A stretch of 64,000 bases of DNA from Paenalicyclobacillus mengziensis (GTDB lineage: Bacteria; Bacillota; Bacilli; Alicyclobacillales; Alicyclobacillaceae). Positions 51,957-60,416 of the stretch are shown one piece after another. How positions within the stretch are numbered: position 1 is the first letter of the stretch; each line of letters starts with the position of its first letter. Made by a program: the position numbers and the translations under genes. The notes under the pieces are model-generated. The model was not told where the DNA came from. It saw only the letters and a program-made list of their open reading frames with translations, and made no database searches. The DNA lies in NCBI RefSeq assembly GCF_017298635.1, contig NZ_CP071182.1, positions 4,564,001 to 4,628,000 of the forward strand. The letters are read 5' to 3'.

Positions 51957-53395
51957 CGGGAGAAACAGCTTCAACGAGACTCGGACGTGGAAAAGTGCCG
52001 GTGAGCGTATTATGGCTCATCGGCTTAAACTTGCTGATTCGGATTATCTGGATCCTCTATATGCATCCAACACAAAGTGCAGATTTCGAGTGGTACTATA
52101 CGCACGCAGTTGCACTCGCACAGGGACACGGTTACTATGAGTCGGGCAAACCAACTGCTTATTGGCCAATTGGGTGGCCTGTTATTTTATCCATAGTGGT
52201 TCGTATCTTTGGGCCTCACGTGATGGCAGGACTCGTCACAAATGTCATCTTCAGCACCATTATCGTCATCATGATTTATGCACTGACGCTTCGCGTCTTG
52301 GGTGTAGACAAGCCGCCCGTCGTCTCTGGTGAAGGATTTTCGACATTTGCAACGGGATCAGGGAGAAATGCTCACCAAATTGCTTTTACAGCGGCCTTGG
52401 GGTATTCCCTGTTGCCCAGCCAAATAGAATGGAACTCCATCCTCGGTTCTGAAGAATCGTTCACCCTGTTGTTAATCATTTCGCTCTATTTATACGCTGG
52501 CCTCGTGCGCAGACAAAGTAATGCTCCGTGGTTTTGGCGTACAACGCTCGCAGGCATTGTGTTCGGGTTGGCTTCAATTGTCCGACCTATTGGACTTCTT
52601 TTTCCCGTGTTTCTCGCAGCCTATGAGTTCTGGGTAAACCGACGCCAGGTGATTCAGGCGCTGTTGCGCGGAATCACTTTCGGTGTCTCCATGTTAGTTG
52701 GGATTTTGCCAATTACGATTCGTAATCTCATCGCGATGCACAGTTTTGTGCTGGTTTCCACGAACGGAGGCGTCGCATTGTGGCAGGGGACTCAAATTAA
52801 CGGAGGATACTTCTGGACATGGAATCCGTACAAAAACCCTCTGCTCAAGGTTTATAACAACGAAGTACTCAGGTCACAGGTTGGGAAACATGTCGCTATG
52901 ATGTACTGGTTGCATCATCCTGTGAAGACCATTATCAACGGATGTATAAAGATTTTTGACCTCTATAAAGTCGACACCAATGCGGTCTGGTACACCTTTT
53001 ACGCACAGTACCCACATGCTAAAGGGGTGCTGTACACGTTCGACATCATTGACACACTCGCCTACTGGGTGATGGCTTTCATCGCCGTTTTTGCACTCAT
53101 TATTTTGTCCATCCGTTCGCAGAAGAACCAGCAGTTACTCAAGAACATGTTTTCTGTGGGGATCACAGCGAGGGATGCGACTGTGTCGACGTCTTCGCTC
53201 AGTCACTTCCGACGTGCATTAGGATTCGTGCTGACGTTTATGCTCTACAACACGCTGCTGTTCTTCTTCTTCCCAGCCTGGGATCGATATCGATACCCGC
53301 TCATGCCTTTTGTTGCCATCCTGTTTGCCATCGGCTTCACAGTGATTCGAGTGCAGCGGTCAGAGCAAAAGAAAAAATTGGTAACTCGCGGTTGA
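51953..53395 (+). CDS. Membrane glycosyltransferase, PMT/ArnT-like (GT-C)
   Basis: 480 aa, ATG overlapping the stop of the GT2-GtrA gene. Ten or more hydrophobic helices. An acidic residue in the first outside loop (QSADFEWYY) and the PTAYWPIGWP segment match the GT-C fold, in which a polyprenyl-linked sugar is transferred to an acceptor outside the membrane. The gene pair therefore forms a donor-making and donor-using unit, for protein O-mannosylation or wall-polymer decoration. A terminator overlaps its end. Confidence 0.85.
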   Translation: MTGETASTRLGRGKVPVSVLWLIGLNLLIRIIWILYMHPTQSADFEWYYTHAVALAQGHGYYESGKPTAYWPIGWPVILSIVVRIFGPHVMAGLVTNVIFSTIIVIMIYALTLRVLGVDKPPVVSGEGFSTFATGSGRNAHQIAFTAALGYSLLPSQIEWNSILGSEESFTLLLIISLYLYAGLVRRQSNAPWFWRTTLAGIVFGLASIVRPIGLLFPVFLAAYEFWVNRRQVIQALLRGITFGVSMLVGILPITIRNLIAMHSFVLVSTNGGVALWQGTQINGGYFWTWNPYKNPLLKVYNNEVLRSQVGKHVAMMYWLHHPVKTIINGCIKIFDLYKVDTNAVWYTFYAQYPHAKGVLYTFDIIDTLAYWVMAFIAVFALIILSIRSQKNQQLLKNMFSVGITARDATVSTSSLSHFRRALGFVLTFMLYNTLLFFFFPAWDRYRYPLMPFVAILFAIGFTVIRVQRSEQKKKLVTRG

Positions 53396-53412
53396 TCCGT
53401 GGGTTACCAATT
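53376..53412 (+). terminator. Terminator overlapping the gene end
   Basis: AATTGGTAAC/GTTACCAATT perfect 10-bp outer stem with inner CGG/CCG. The 5' arm lies in the last codons of the GT-C gene. Confidence 0.6.
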
Positions 53413-53474
53413 GTTCCGAGTTACGTCGGTGTTTCTGTCTCCGGTTTTACTCGCTTATCGGCCCCTAAAGCTGA

Positions 53475-54422
53475 TTATCGACCTCCCTGCCCTGCAGCAT
53501 ACGGATGCAACAATGCGTAAATCACTTCGAATCCGGGCGTAGCAATCCCCAATTGACGTCCCATCTGAACCGCAGCCCCTTGCAGTTCATTGATTTCTAG
53601 AGGCATGCCTTTTTCCAAATCACGATGTAAGGACGATGTCATACTCGGTGAGACATTGCACAGCCGTTGTACAACTTGGTTAACCAAATCATTCGGCAAA
53701 CCAATACCCCTCACACGCGCAATGGACTCAACTTCCTTGACCAACTGTATCAGTAGGTTGCGTGTCACTTCGTCCTGCAACACCTTGCCAATAGGTGCTC
53801 TTACGGAAGCAGTTATCGCACTGAAGGAAGTTAAAAACACGTACTTCTGCCACATGTCGACAAGAATGTCCTCAGACAATGTGCTGTTCACGCCGGCTTC
53901 TGCAAAGGCGTGTTGCAGTTGTTCCAACACCGCTCGCCCTGTCCCCCCTGAGCTATGCAGGCTATCGCCTGGGAGCGACCCAAACACGATATCGTGCATG
54001 GGACTGGTGTGGACCACGTCCCCTTCCGCAGTCAGCGTTGATTCTATGTAACACGTCCCACCAAGCACATGTGTCGTTCCGTATCTTTCAGTCAGTGTGT
54101 CGATGTGGTGGACACCGTTGAGAAGCGGTAAAACCATTGCGCCTCGCCCCACCAATGCATCTAGCACAGGAAAAGCACTTGGAAGATGGTACCCCTTGAC
54201 CGCTAAAAGTACAATGTCCGCCTTCGGAAGGTCCGATAACTCGGTGACGAGATGCGGATGCAACGTGAAGTCTCCGTGCGTACTGTGAACCTGCAGTCCC
54301 CGTTCACGCAGTTGTTTGAATCTCCTTGCGCGTACGTAAAACGTGACATCGATTCCTGCCTGAGCCAGTCGACCACCGAAGTATCCTCCCACAGCCCCTG
54401 CACCGATTACAACTACGTTCAT
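53475..54422 (-). CDS. 2-dehydropantoate 2-reductase family protein (PanE-like)
   Basis: 315 aa from ATG at 54422, eight bases after AAGGAG. N-terminal Rossmann fold with VIGAGAVGGYFGGRLA and VLLAVKGYHL. C-terminal ApbA domain with a KYVFLTSFSAITA helix and EINELQGAAVQMGRQLG. It reduces ketopantoate or another 2-oxoacid with NADPH. Unlike a typical pathway gene it is not next to panBC, where a DUF2520 protein takes that position, so its in-cell substrate is open. Confidence 0.85.
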   Translation of the reverse strand: MNVVVIGAGAVGGYFGGRLAQAGIDVTFYVRARRFKQLRERGLQVHSTHGDFTLHPHLVTELSDLPKADIVLLAVKGYHLPSAFPVLDALVGRGAMVLPLLNGVHHIDTLTERYGTTHVLGGTCYIESTLTAEGDVVHTSPMHDIVFGSLPGDSLHSSGGTGRAVLEQLQHAFAEAGVNSTLSEDILVDMWQKYVFLTSFSAITASVRAPIGKVLQDEVTRNLLIQLVKEVESIARVRGIGLPNDLVNQVVQRLCNVSPSMTSSLHRDLEKGMPLEINELQGAAVQMGRQLGIATPGFEVIYALLHPYAAGQGGR

Positions 54423-54561
54423 GGAATTCACTCCTTTGCAACAACCGCTTACTGCATCTACATCATAACACTGCGAGAGTTGTTCATACTAAATCAGCGT
54501 TTTTCTCTTGCTTACCTGTTTTGCTCACTTCTCTAATCACGATACATGGGAGGAGATGACT

Positions 54562-55116
54562 GTGACCATGGCAGAACTTACTGCCTTGACGCTGATGGAC
54601 CTTGCTACGCTGGCATCCGCAATTGGCACGTTAGGACTGGCCATCACCTCCTGGTACCAAATACGTCAATCACGCCGTGATTCTCTGCATCCGCTTGTTT
54701 ACGCAGAGTCTGCGTGGTTGGATGTTAACCAGACACAGCGTGCGCAGGTCATGCGCAGCGTGCGGATCAATTTGAAAAACTACGGTACTGGACCAGCTCT
54801 CGACCTTCAGTTCAGTGTCAGAGCGTCTTTTGGGGACCGCGACCAACAGAGCGTCAAGCCGTCAGCCGTGCATACCGTGCCAGTCCGAGCTGTCATTAAA
54901 GCAGGTCAGTCGGTACCATATATGAATTTGGCACCAAACCAAGAGACGTCAGTTGAGCTGGCGCTGGAGTCGTCAGATATTGGGCCCCGATCGGATGGTC
55001 CCGTGGTCATTGAAGTTCACTACCGCTCGGTTTTTCGGGAACATCTGCATCGGGCATTTACAGTGGGATGTCTCGATGGTCTTGCAGTCATCACAAACGT
55101 CTCCGGAACAAAATAA
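54562..55116 (+). CDS. Single-helix membrane protein of unknown function
   Basis: 184 aa from GTG at 54562, seven bases after GGAGGAG; ATG at 54556 and ATG at 54568 are alternatives. One N-terminal hydrophobic helix (about 8-30) is followed by a soluble, beta-rich domain with NYGTGPALDLQFSVRAS and NLAPNQETSVELALESS, resembling an immunoglobulin-like sandwich. No catalytic motif. Proteins of this layout are often found beside defence or envelope genes, but no such link is evident here. Confidence 0.6.
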   Translation: MTMAELTALTLMDLATLASAIGTLGLAITSWYQIRQSRRDSLHPLVYAESAWLDVNQTQRAQVMRSVRINLKNYGTGPALDLQFSVRASFGDRDQQSVKPSAVHTVPVRAVIKAGQSVPYMNLAPNQETSVELALESSDIGPRSDGPVVIEVHYRSVFREHLHRAFTVGCLDGLAVITNVSGTK

Positions 55117-55118
55117 AA

Positions 55119-55138
55119 TAAACCTCTTGAGGGTTTTT
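55119..55138 (+). terminator. Short terminator
   Basis: AAACCTC-TT-GAGGGTTTTTG: a small stem that ends in a T-run just after the stop at 55116. Confidence 0.6.
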
Positions 55139-55190
55139 GTCAGGTTGTCGGGGAAACAGCCATTTTCTCTTCTTGTGAGAACGCTCTACT

Positions 55191-55400
55191 CATAACGCAC
55201 TGTGGAAGCGTTATTGAGATGGATATGAGCTCAGTTTTCAAGAAATAGCGCGTTGTAGAAGCGTTAAGCCGTTCACCTGGGAAAATAGCACGTTGTGAAC
55301 GCGCTAATACAGTGGAGAAGGAAAATAACGCGCTCGTAGTGCGTTATTTCGATTCGACTGGCCAATGACAAGTTGAATAGCACGTTGCCAGCTCGTTATC
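55191..55400. repeat. Five-palindrome intergenic element, copy 2
   Basis: 25-bp dyads start at 55191, 55244, 55284, 55324 and 55376, spaced 53, 40, 40 and 52 bp, the same geometry as 27450-27659. The fourth unit is AATAACGCGCT-N3-GTGCGTTATT-like, the second ends GTTAAG and the fifth begins GTTGAATAGCACGTT, as in copy 1. Spacer sequences differ from copy 1. It lies between two genes of unknown function and holds no reading frame. Confidence 0.9.
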
Positions 55401-55430
55401 GACGGAACCAGACGGAACCAGACGGAACTA
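55401..55430. repeat. 10-bp tandem repeat, three copies
   Basis: gacggaacca at 55401, 55411 and 55421 (last copy ends gacggaacta), directly after the fifth palindrome. Confidence 0.9.
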
Positions 55431-55492
55431 CGTTCGAGAAGGAGAGCACGCCAGATTGGCGCGCTACCACTTTATCGGCTTCTTATGCGGAA

Positions 55493-55534
55493 ACGTTGAC
55501 AAGCCCCCAAAACGGAGGCTTGTCAACAATCTGA
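55493..55534. repeat. Hairpin repeat, copy 2
   Basis: 11-bp perfect stem GTTGACAAGCC/GGCTTGTCAAC (55495-55505 with 55517-55527). In reverse complement the hairpin at 18602-18645 shares the stem, the loop core CAAAACG, and both flanks. Confidence 0.8.
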
Positions 55535-55560
55535 CGAACGCCCCTCTCGGGGGCGTTCGT
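55534..55560. terminator. GC-rich hairpin
   Basis: ACGAACGCCCC/GGGGCGTTCGT, 11-bp perfect stem with a 5-nt loop, directly beside the repeat hairpin and 24 bp past the stop of the convergent 63-aa gene. It may terminate that gene (minus strand). Confidence 0.5.
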
Positions 55561-55583
55561 GTGGCCATATGGGATATGAATAC

Positions 55584-55775
55584 TTAACCGTTTACCAGGT
55601 CGTCAAGGGTAACCATTAATTGCGGATGTATCCGCGTGGCTACACCGCGATTCTGGAGATCTTCTGCGTAATCGGCAGCATTCTTGTAGTTCATCGGTTT
55701 ACTCGGTTTCCACCCTCGACCGCTCTCATACCAGACAATAAACTGGTCAACTTGCTCTCGCACATACTGTGCCAA
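55584..55775 (-). CDS. Small hypothetical protein (63 aa)
   Basis: TTG at 55775, six bases after GAGGTGA; a GTG at 55784 is the alternative. The product starts AQYVREQVDQFIVWYESGRG and has a second helical part KNAADYAEDLQNRG. No membrane segment or known motif. A good sigma-A promoter with an operator-like dyad lies about 50 bp upstream, which supports a real, regulated gene. Confidence 0.55.
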   Translation of the reverse strand: MAQYVREQVDQFIVWYESGRGWKPSKPMNYKNAADYAEDLQNRGVATRIHPQLMVTLDDLVNG

Positions 55776-55820
55776 TTGTTTCACCTCGTTCGTAAATTCT
55801 GAATCTTCTCACCCAAGTTC

Positions 55821-55849
55821 ATCTTACCTGAATTGATAATTGACATCAA
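55821..55849 (-). promoter_or_regulatory. Sigma-A promoter of the 63-aa gene
   Basis: On the minus strand TTGATG, 17 bp, TAAGAT, about 45 bp before the start codon. The -35 lies beside a perfect 10-bp inverted repeat. Confidence 0.55.
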
Positions 55850-55884
55850 TCGACATAATGAACTATTTATTACATCAATTATCA
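55834..55884. promoter_or_regulatory. Operator-like inverted repeat
   Basis: TGATAATTGA (55834-55843) and TCAATTATCA (55875-55884), perfect 10-bp arms separated by 31 bp in AT-rich DNA, overlapping the promoter spacer. Confidence 0.5.
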
Positions 55885-56153
55885 TGTCCGGATGTGCATT
55901 ATTTTAGTCTTAATGATATTTGCAATGCTCACAGAAAAGGTTGCGGCGGATTGTTACGTCACACAGACAAAGGGTCACAATACAGATGATGAGTGTTCAT
56001 GCAGACGAAAGAATCACCGTGAAGGAACCATCCCCCGGTGACTCGTAGACCCGCTCCTCGGCCTGCATCGTTCGCGGGCACGCTTTGTTTGCCTGCCTGC
56101 ATCGTTTGCCTGCCTGCATCGTTCGCGGGCACGCTTTGTTTGCCTGGCCCCAA
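55885..56153. repeat. Intergenic stretch with 51-bp period repeat
   Basis: No gene is seen. Two identical 35-bp copies starting gcctgcatcgttcgcgggca lie at 56061 and 56112, with an extra partial unit cctgcatcgtttgcctg between. The repeat sits just past the manA stop. Confidence 0.7.
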
Positions 56154-57290
56154 TCAGTACCTGGCAAGCAAGAGGCGCAGAAAGTCGGTCGACCCCTGAT
56201 GCTGCGCCTTGTCCTGTGACGCGCCAGAACGGATTCGGACCTCGTCCACGGAAACCGGGATGAGACACGTGTCCCCTGGAACCAGAGGAACCTCCCCGTC
56301 ATCTCCCCATGTCATCGTCCCAGTGCCATCAACGACAATTAGTATATCCGGTGTGACGCTGCCAAGGCGATGCAGGACGGCTTGCGAATGGGCACTCATT
56401 TGCCATTCATACAATGTGAAATAAGGACAGTCGACGAGAACTTTGGTATCACCCGCTGACGCTTGCAATCCAGGTCTTGTTACATTGCGTGACGCCACGG
56501 CCCCGACCATAGCGCCTTCATGCCGATCCGTAAACAGCACGTCCGCTGCCTTGTCAACGTGCAATTCACGCGGCGATCCGTCTGTACCAACGCGATCCCA
56601 GTCATAAACCCGGTATGTTACGTCAGAGGTCTGTTGTACTTCAATCACCTTTGTGCCTTTCAGTAAAGCATGTAGTGTTTGTGAAGGTACAAAGACTGTG
56701 TCATGAGGATGAATGGTCTGGTACCGAAGATAGTCAGTCACTCTTTTTGTTTCGAATGCACGTTTTAGTTCTGCTCTGGAAGAAAAGTTATGACCGTATA
56801 CAACCTTTCCGTTTGGCGCGCATTCAAGGACATACCAGGCCTCAGTTTTACCGTAGTCACCTTCCACTGCCTGTGCCATGTCATCAGACGGATGTACCTG
56901 CACAGACAAGTCATCAGCTGCTTCAAGAAATTTAATGAGCAGCGGAAAGCGAGGTTGCATGGACGCGCCGAGGTACTCCGACGGGAACATCTCAGTAAGC
57001 TCCACGAGTGAATATCCTCGATATGGACCATTGGAGACGATGCTCACGCCATTCGGATGGCCCGACAGCACCCAGTACTCCCCGATAGGGCCGTCCGGTA
57101 CCTCATCCCTTACACGAGGGGCAAACATCTGCTTTAAATCGTGTCCACCCCAGACGCGTTCCTTCGGCACTGGGTAAAATTTGACGGGATAAGGTTCTAC
57201 GTCCGATTTTCTCCGCACGGAGTCGTCAGGCTGAAGTGGTTTCGCCGATATACTCGCATCGAGCGGTTTTTGCTCAGGATTGAATGACAC
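56154..57290 (-). CDS. manA: Mannose-6-phosphate isomerase, type I
   Basis: 378 aa from GTG at 57290; GGAGGT is 11 bases upstream, and the open frame further up belongs to the cheY region. Cupin enzyme with KERVWGG, IGEYWVLSGHPNG, the zinc site VQVHPSDD with KTEAWYVL, and SQTLHALLKG, as in Bacillus ManA. About 45 N-terminal residues are an extra polar leader. It interconverts fructose-6-P and mannose-6-P and so feeds manC. It is the last gene behind cheY (25-bp gap), which places mannose supply under the c-di-GMP riboswitch. Confidence 0.93.
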   Translation of the reverse strand: MSFNPEQKPLDASISAKPLQPDDSVRRKSDVEPYPVKFYPVPKERVWGGHDLKQMFAPRVRDEVPDGPIGEYWVLSGHPNGVSIVSNGPYRGYSLVELTEMFPSEYLGASMQPRFPLLIKFLEAADDLSVQVHPSDDMAQAVEGDYGKTEAWYVLECAPNGKVVYGHNFSSRAELKRAFETKRVTDYLRYQTIHPHDTVFVPSQTLHALLKGTKVIEVQQTSDVTYRVYDWDRVGTDGSPRELHVDKAADVLFTDRHEGAMVGAVASRNVTRPGLQASAGDTKVLVDCPYFTLYEWQMSAHSQAVLHRLGSVTPDILIVVDGTGTMTWGDDGEVPLVPGDTCLIPVSVDEVRIRSGASQDKAQHQGSTDFLRLLLARY

Positions 57291-57315
57291 AGGCTTAGAA
57301 CACCTCCGATGTGAC

Positions 57316-57675
57316 TCACACACAGACTCGTTGGACTTCTTCCAACACTTTTTGTTTATTGAAGGGTTTGACGATGAAACCTTTGGCGCCAGCCTGGATG
57401 GCATCAAGAACCATTTGCTGCTGTCCCATCGCGCTGCACATCAGAATTCGCGCTTGCGGATGTCGGCCCATGATGGCTCGAACCGCTTCGATTCCATCCA
57501 TCTCTGGCATTGTAATATCCATCGTAATCAGGTCTGGGTGAAGCTCAGTGAACCGCTCTACCGCCTCTCGTCCGTTTGCAGCTTCACCAATTACAATATG
57601 TCCACCCTCTTCGAGGGTGTTCCTCAGCATCATCCTCATGAATGCCGCATCATCCACAATCATCACCTTGGCCAT
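57316..57675 (-). CDS. cheY: Chemotaxis response regulator CheY
   Basis: 119 aa from ATG at 57675 after GGAGGTG. Single receiver domain with acidic pocket VDDA, phospho-acceptor D53 in TMDITMPEMDG, the switch serine in CSAMG and K103 in IVKPF. No output domain. It receives phosphate from CheA, and would act on a flagellar switch or, in an alternative pathway, on another target. The cheA-cheW-cheY order has no cheB, cheR, cheC or receptor beside it. Confidence 0.93.
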   Translation of the reverse strand: MAKVMIVDDAAFMRMMLRNTLEEGGHIVIGEAANGREAVERFTELHPDLITMDITMPEMDGIEAVRAIMGRHPQARILMCSAMGQQQMVLDAIQAGAKGFIVKPFNKQKVLEEVQRVCV

Positions 57676-57751
57676 ACGGTCACCTCCGGTTTTGCCTCGC
57701 CCATCATCGTGCCAAATAGACGGGACGCGGCTTCTGTGATGAATAGACTGT

Positions 57752-58183
57752 CTAGTTGACAGCCATGCTGGAGTCGAGCACAGGGGACACATCCAAGAGC
57801 CCGACCACACGGGTATCGACGTAAATGACACCCTCAAGTTTTATCTTGCTGTTTTCTTCCACATCTGCAGGTACAGGTTGGACCATATCCGGGCTGATGT
57901 CGATGACGTTTCTGGTTCCATCCGCCATGAAACCCACGCGAACCCCATCTCGTTCAAGAATGATGGTCCGCGTCTGTTGTTCTGGCTGAAACGGAGACCT
58001 GTCAAAAAAACGCCGTCCATCAAGAACTGGCACAATGACGCCGCGAAGGTTCATCAGCCCTCTCACGAAGTCCGCTGTTCCTGGCAATCTCGTCACTGCA
58101 TGCTGCCGTTCAATTGACTCCACGAATGAGATGTCGAATCCGTACGTTTGTCCATCCACATCAAACAAGACAGCCTTTTGCAT
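57752..58183 (-). CDS. cheW: Chemotaxis coupling protein CheW
   Basis: 143 aa, one CheW SH3-like double-barrel: begins KAVLFDVDGQTYGFDISFVESIE, quoted here as TYGFDISFVESIE, then PGTADFVRGLMNLRGVIVPV, the receptor and CheA contact block, and ends GLLDVSPVL. It links receptors to CheA. The gene lies 13 bp after cheA. Confidence 0.95.
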   Translation of the reverse strand: MQKAVLFDVDGQTYGFDISFVESIERQHAVTRLPGTADFVRGLMNLRGVIVPVLDGRRFFDRSPFQPEQQTRTIILERDGVRVGFMADGTRNVIDISPDMVQPVPADVEENSKIKLEGVIYVDTRVVGLLDVSPVLDSSMAVN

Positions 58184-58196
58184 GCCATTTTCTCCT

Positions 58197-60353
58197 TCAA
58201 CGCAGCCAAGCGTGTGGGTCGAGAATCAGCGCAACTCGCCCGTCGCCGAGAATTGTAGCGCCAGCGACCCCCGTTGGGAGGGTTTTAAAGTAGGTTCCCA
58301 GGGACTTGATGACAATTTCCTGTTGGCCGACGAACTCTTCGACCTCGAGTGCCAGAAGGCGCTCTCCCTTTCTAACAATCAGCATTGGAGTACCAAGAGC
58401 CGCTCCCCCATTCTTCGCTTTTGTCAAATTGGAACCCGTACCAAGGAGTGCGGGAAGAGAGATGAGGGGAATGAGCTTGTCCATAAATACAACCATGTCC
58501 ATGTCCCGTACACGCTGGATATCGGTGTCGTCGATACGGACAATGTGCGCAATGTCCCCCAGTGGAACCGCATACGTCTCTTCACCGACGCCAACCAGCA
58601 TTGCATGCATAATGGAGAGAGTGAGCGGAAGCTCAATAATAAAGCGGGACCCCGCGCCGACCGTCGATTCTACGCGGACATCTCCACCGAGAGACTGGAT
58701 TTTGCTCTTTACAACATCGAGCCCCACACCCCGTCCCGAAATGTCAGATACTTTCTCCGCAGTGCTGAACCCAGACTGGAAGAGAAAATCGTATACCTGC
58801 TCATCCCGTAGCGCTGCTGCCTGAGAAGCGGAGATTTGGCCATTCCGGATAGCCTTTTGCAGCACTCGACCGCGGTCAATTCCGCGTCCGTCATCGGATA
58901 TCTCGATGTAGACCTTATTCCTGGCTTGGTAAGCGAAGAGCCTGATGTCACCCGTGGCAGACTTGCCAGCCGCGACCCGCTCATCCGGAGATTCAAGCCC
59001 ATGGTCGAGCGCGTTTCGAATCAGGTGTACCAACGGATCGCCAATTTCATCAGCCAGAGTGCGGTCAAGCTCCGTATCATCACCAGAGACCTCGAATCTG
59101 ACCTGCTTGTCCAAGGACTTTGCCAGGTCACGCACCATTCTCGGAAAACGGTTAAACACCGTCTCAAGCGGAACCATGCGGATTTTCAAAACAACATCCT
59201 GCAACTCTGATGCGATGCGAGAGAGGTGAGACACCGTGTCTGCGAGTTCGCTGTCTGCACGTCTTTGAGCGATGGATTCGAGTCGCGTTTTATCAATCAC
59301 AAATTCGCTGAAAAGGTTCATCAACGTGTCAAGTTTCTCCAAATCGACACGGATGGCATGATTTCCGCGGCGCCCGCTGTTGCTCGAAGACGCACCAGGT
59401 CTACGTTCTGGACTTGGTGTACGCGCCTCTGTGTGCGTGGAAGCAGCTTTCTCCGACGGATGGGATTCTCGCATGTTCGCCTCGGTCGAAGCGCCTGCGC
59501 CTGTATGTATCAGAGCAGGCTCTGCCCCAGCGGAAAGAACGGCTGCACCGTCTGAAGTTGTCGCTGCCACTGTAAACTCGATTGGATTGACTTGCACATT
59601 GTGAATATCTGACATTTGTCTGATGGATGCAGCGAGTTCCTCAGGCTTCGTATGAGTGGCGACAATCAAGCGCAACTCGGACCCACATTCACCCTGCTGA
59701 ATCATTTCTGCTGGCGGCTCACTGGCCAGGACTTCACCGCCGTCACCGACGTCTCGCATGACCATGAACGCCCGTACAGCAGGCATGGGACAGTCCGCCG
59801 CCATCGTTACGACAACCTCTGACACTGGAATGCCACTCTCTGCTACTGCCTTGACCCCCCCAGACAAAGACTCCCACCAGACGTCTGAATTGGAAACAGG
59901 GAGATGACTGCTTCGGGCCTTCCCCTCAACCGGCCGATCTCGTTCAAGCTGTGCCTCGGATGCAGCTTGTTGCGGCAGCGCCAGAATGGACTCAAGTGCG
60001 GATAAAGCGGCAGTTTCGTCAACGCCAACATCCGTTCCTGAGCTTGCGATGGCCTGAAGTTGAGCTTCGAGGGTGTCCACGCACACAAACAGAGCATCAA
60101 TGACCGCGCTGCTCGGCTCCAGATGTCCATGGCGCATCGAATCAAGTCCGTTCTCCATCTGGTGTGTCAGCCGCGACATCCTGTCAAACCCCATGGTTGC
60201 CGCCATGCCCTTGAGCGTATGTGCTGCGCGGAAGACGGTTTGAATCACGTCCAGATTTGTGGACTGTTGTTCGAGCTCCATGAGTCCGTTCGTCATTTCC
60301 TGCAGGTGTTGTGAAGTCTCATCGACAAATAAGTCCAGATATTGCTCGTTCAC
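58197..60353 (-). CDS. cheA: Chemotaxis histidine kinase CheA
   Basis: 718 aa from GTG after AGGGGAT. Domains in order: HPt (1 to about 110) with phospho-accepting H45 in RAAHTLKGMA; a P2-like region (about 185-275); dimerisation helices (LEKLDTLMNLFSEFVIDKTR region); HATPase with the N-box LIRNALDHGLESPDERV and G-boxes DDGRGID and SGRGVGLDVV; and a C-terminal CheW-like regulatory domain. It autophosphorylates and passes phosphate to CheY. No receptor gene is visible, so the input is unknown. A c-di-GMP-I riboswitch and a terminator precede it. Confidence 0.96.
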   Translation of the reverse strand: MNEQYLDLFVDETSQHLQEMTNGLMELEQQSTNLDVIQTVFRAAHTLKGMAATMGFDRMSRLTHQMENGLDSMRHGHLEPSSAVIDALFVCVDTLEAQLQAIASSGTDVGVDETAALSALESILALPQQAASEAQLERDRPVEGKARSSHLPVSNSDVWWESLSGGVKAVAESGIPVSEVVVTMAADCPMPAVRAFMVMRDVGDGGEVLASEPPAEMIQQGECGSELRLIVATHTKPEELAASIRQMSDIHNVQVNPIEFTVAATTSDGAAVLSAGAEPALIHTGAGASTEANMRESHPSEKAASTHTEARTPSPERRPGASSSNSGRRGNHAIRVDLEKLDTLMNLFSEFVIDKTRLESIAQRRADSELADTVSHLSRIASELQDVVLKIRMVPLETVFNRFPRMVRDLAKSLDKQVRFEVSGDDTELDRTLADEIGDPLVHLIRNALDHGLESPDERVAAGKSATGDIRLFAYQARNKVYIEISDDGRGIDRGRVLQKAIRNGQISASQAAALRDEQVYDFLFQSGFSTAEKVSDISGRGVGLDVVKSKIQSLGGDVRVESTVGAGSRFIIELPLTLSIMHAMLVGVGEETYAVPLGDIAHIVRIDDTDIQRVRDMDMVVFMDKLIPLISLPALLGTGSNLTKAKNGGAALGTPMLIVRKGERLLALEVEEFVGQQEIVIKSLGTYFKTLPTGVAGATILGDGRVALILDPHAWLR

Positions 60354-60380
60354 TAAGGTATCCCCTGCCCCTCCACTTGC

Positions 60381-60407
60381 AAAAAAGCGGCCCGCAAGGG
60401 TCGCCGC
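60381..60407 (-). terminator. Terminator of the riboswitch expression platform
   Basis: On the minus strand GCGGCgaCCCttgcGGGCCGC followed by six T, 28 nt before the cheA start and 9 nt after the aptamer. Read-through or stop here would decide expression of cheA-cheW-cheY-manA. Confidence 0.8.
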
Positions 60408-60416
60408 ATCATTCTT

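Noticed and set aside
57676..57837. Longer CheY from 57837
   Set aside because: The extra part overlaps cheW and receiver homology starts at the ATG at 57675.
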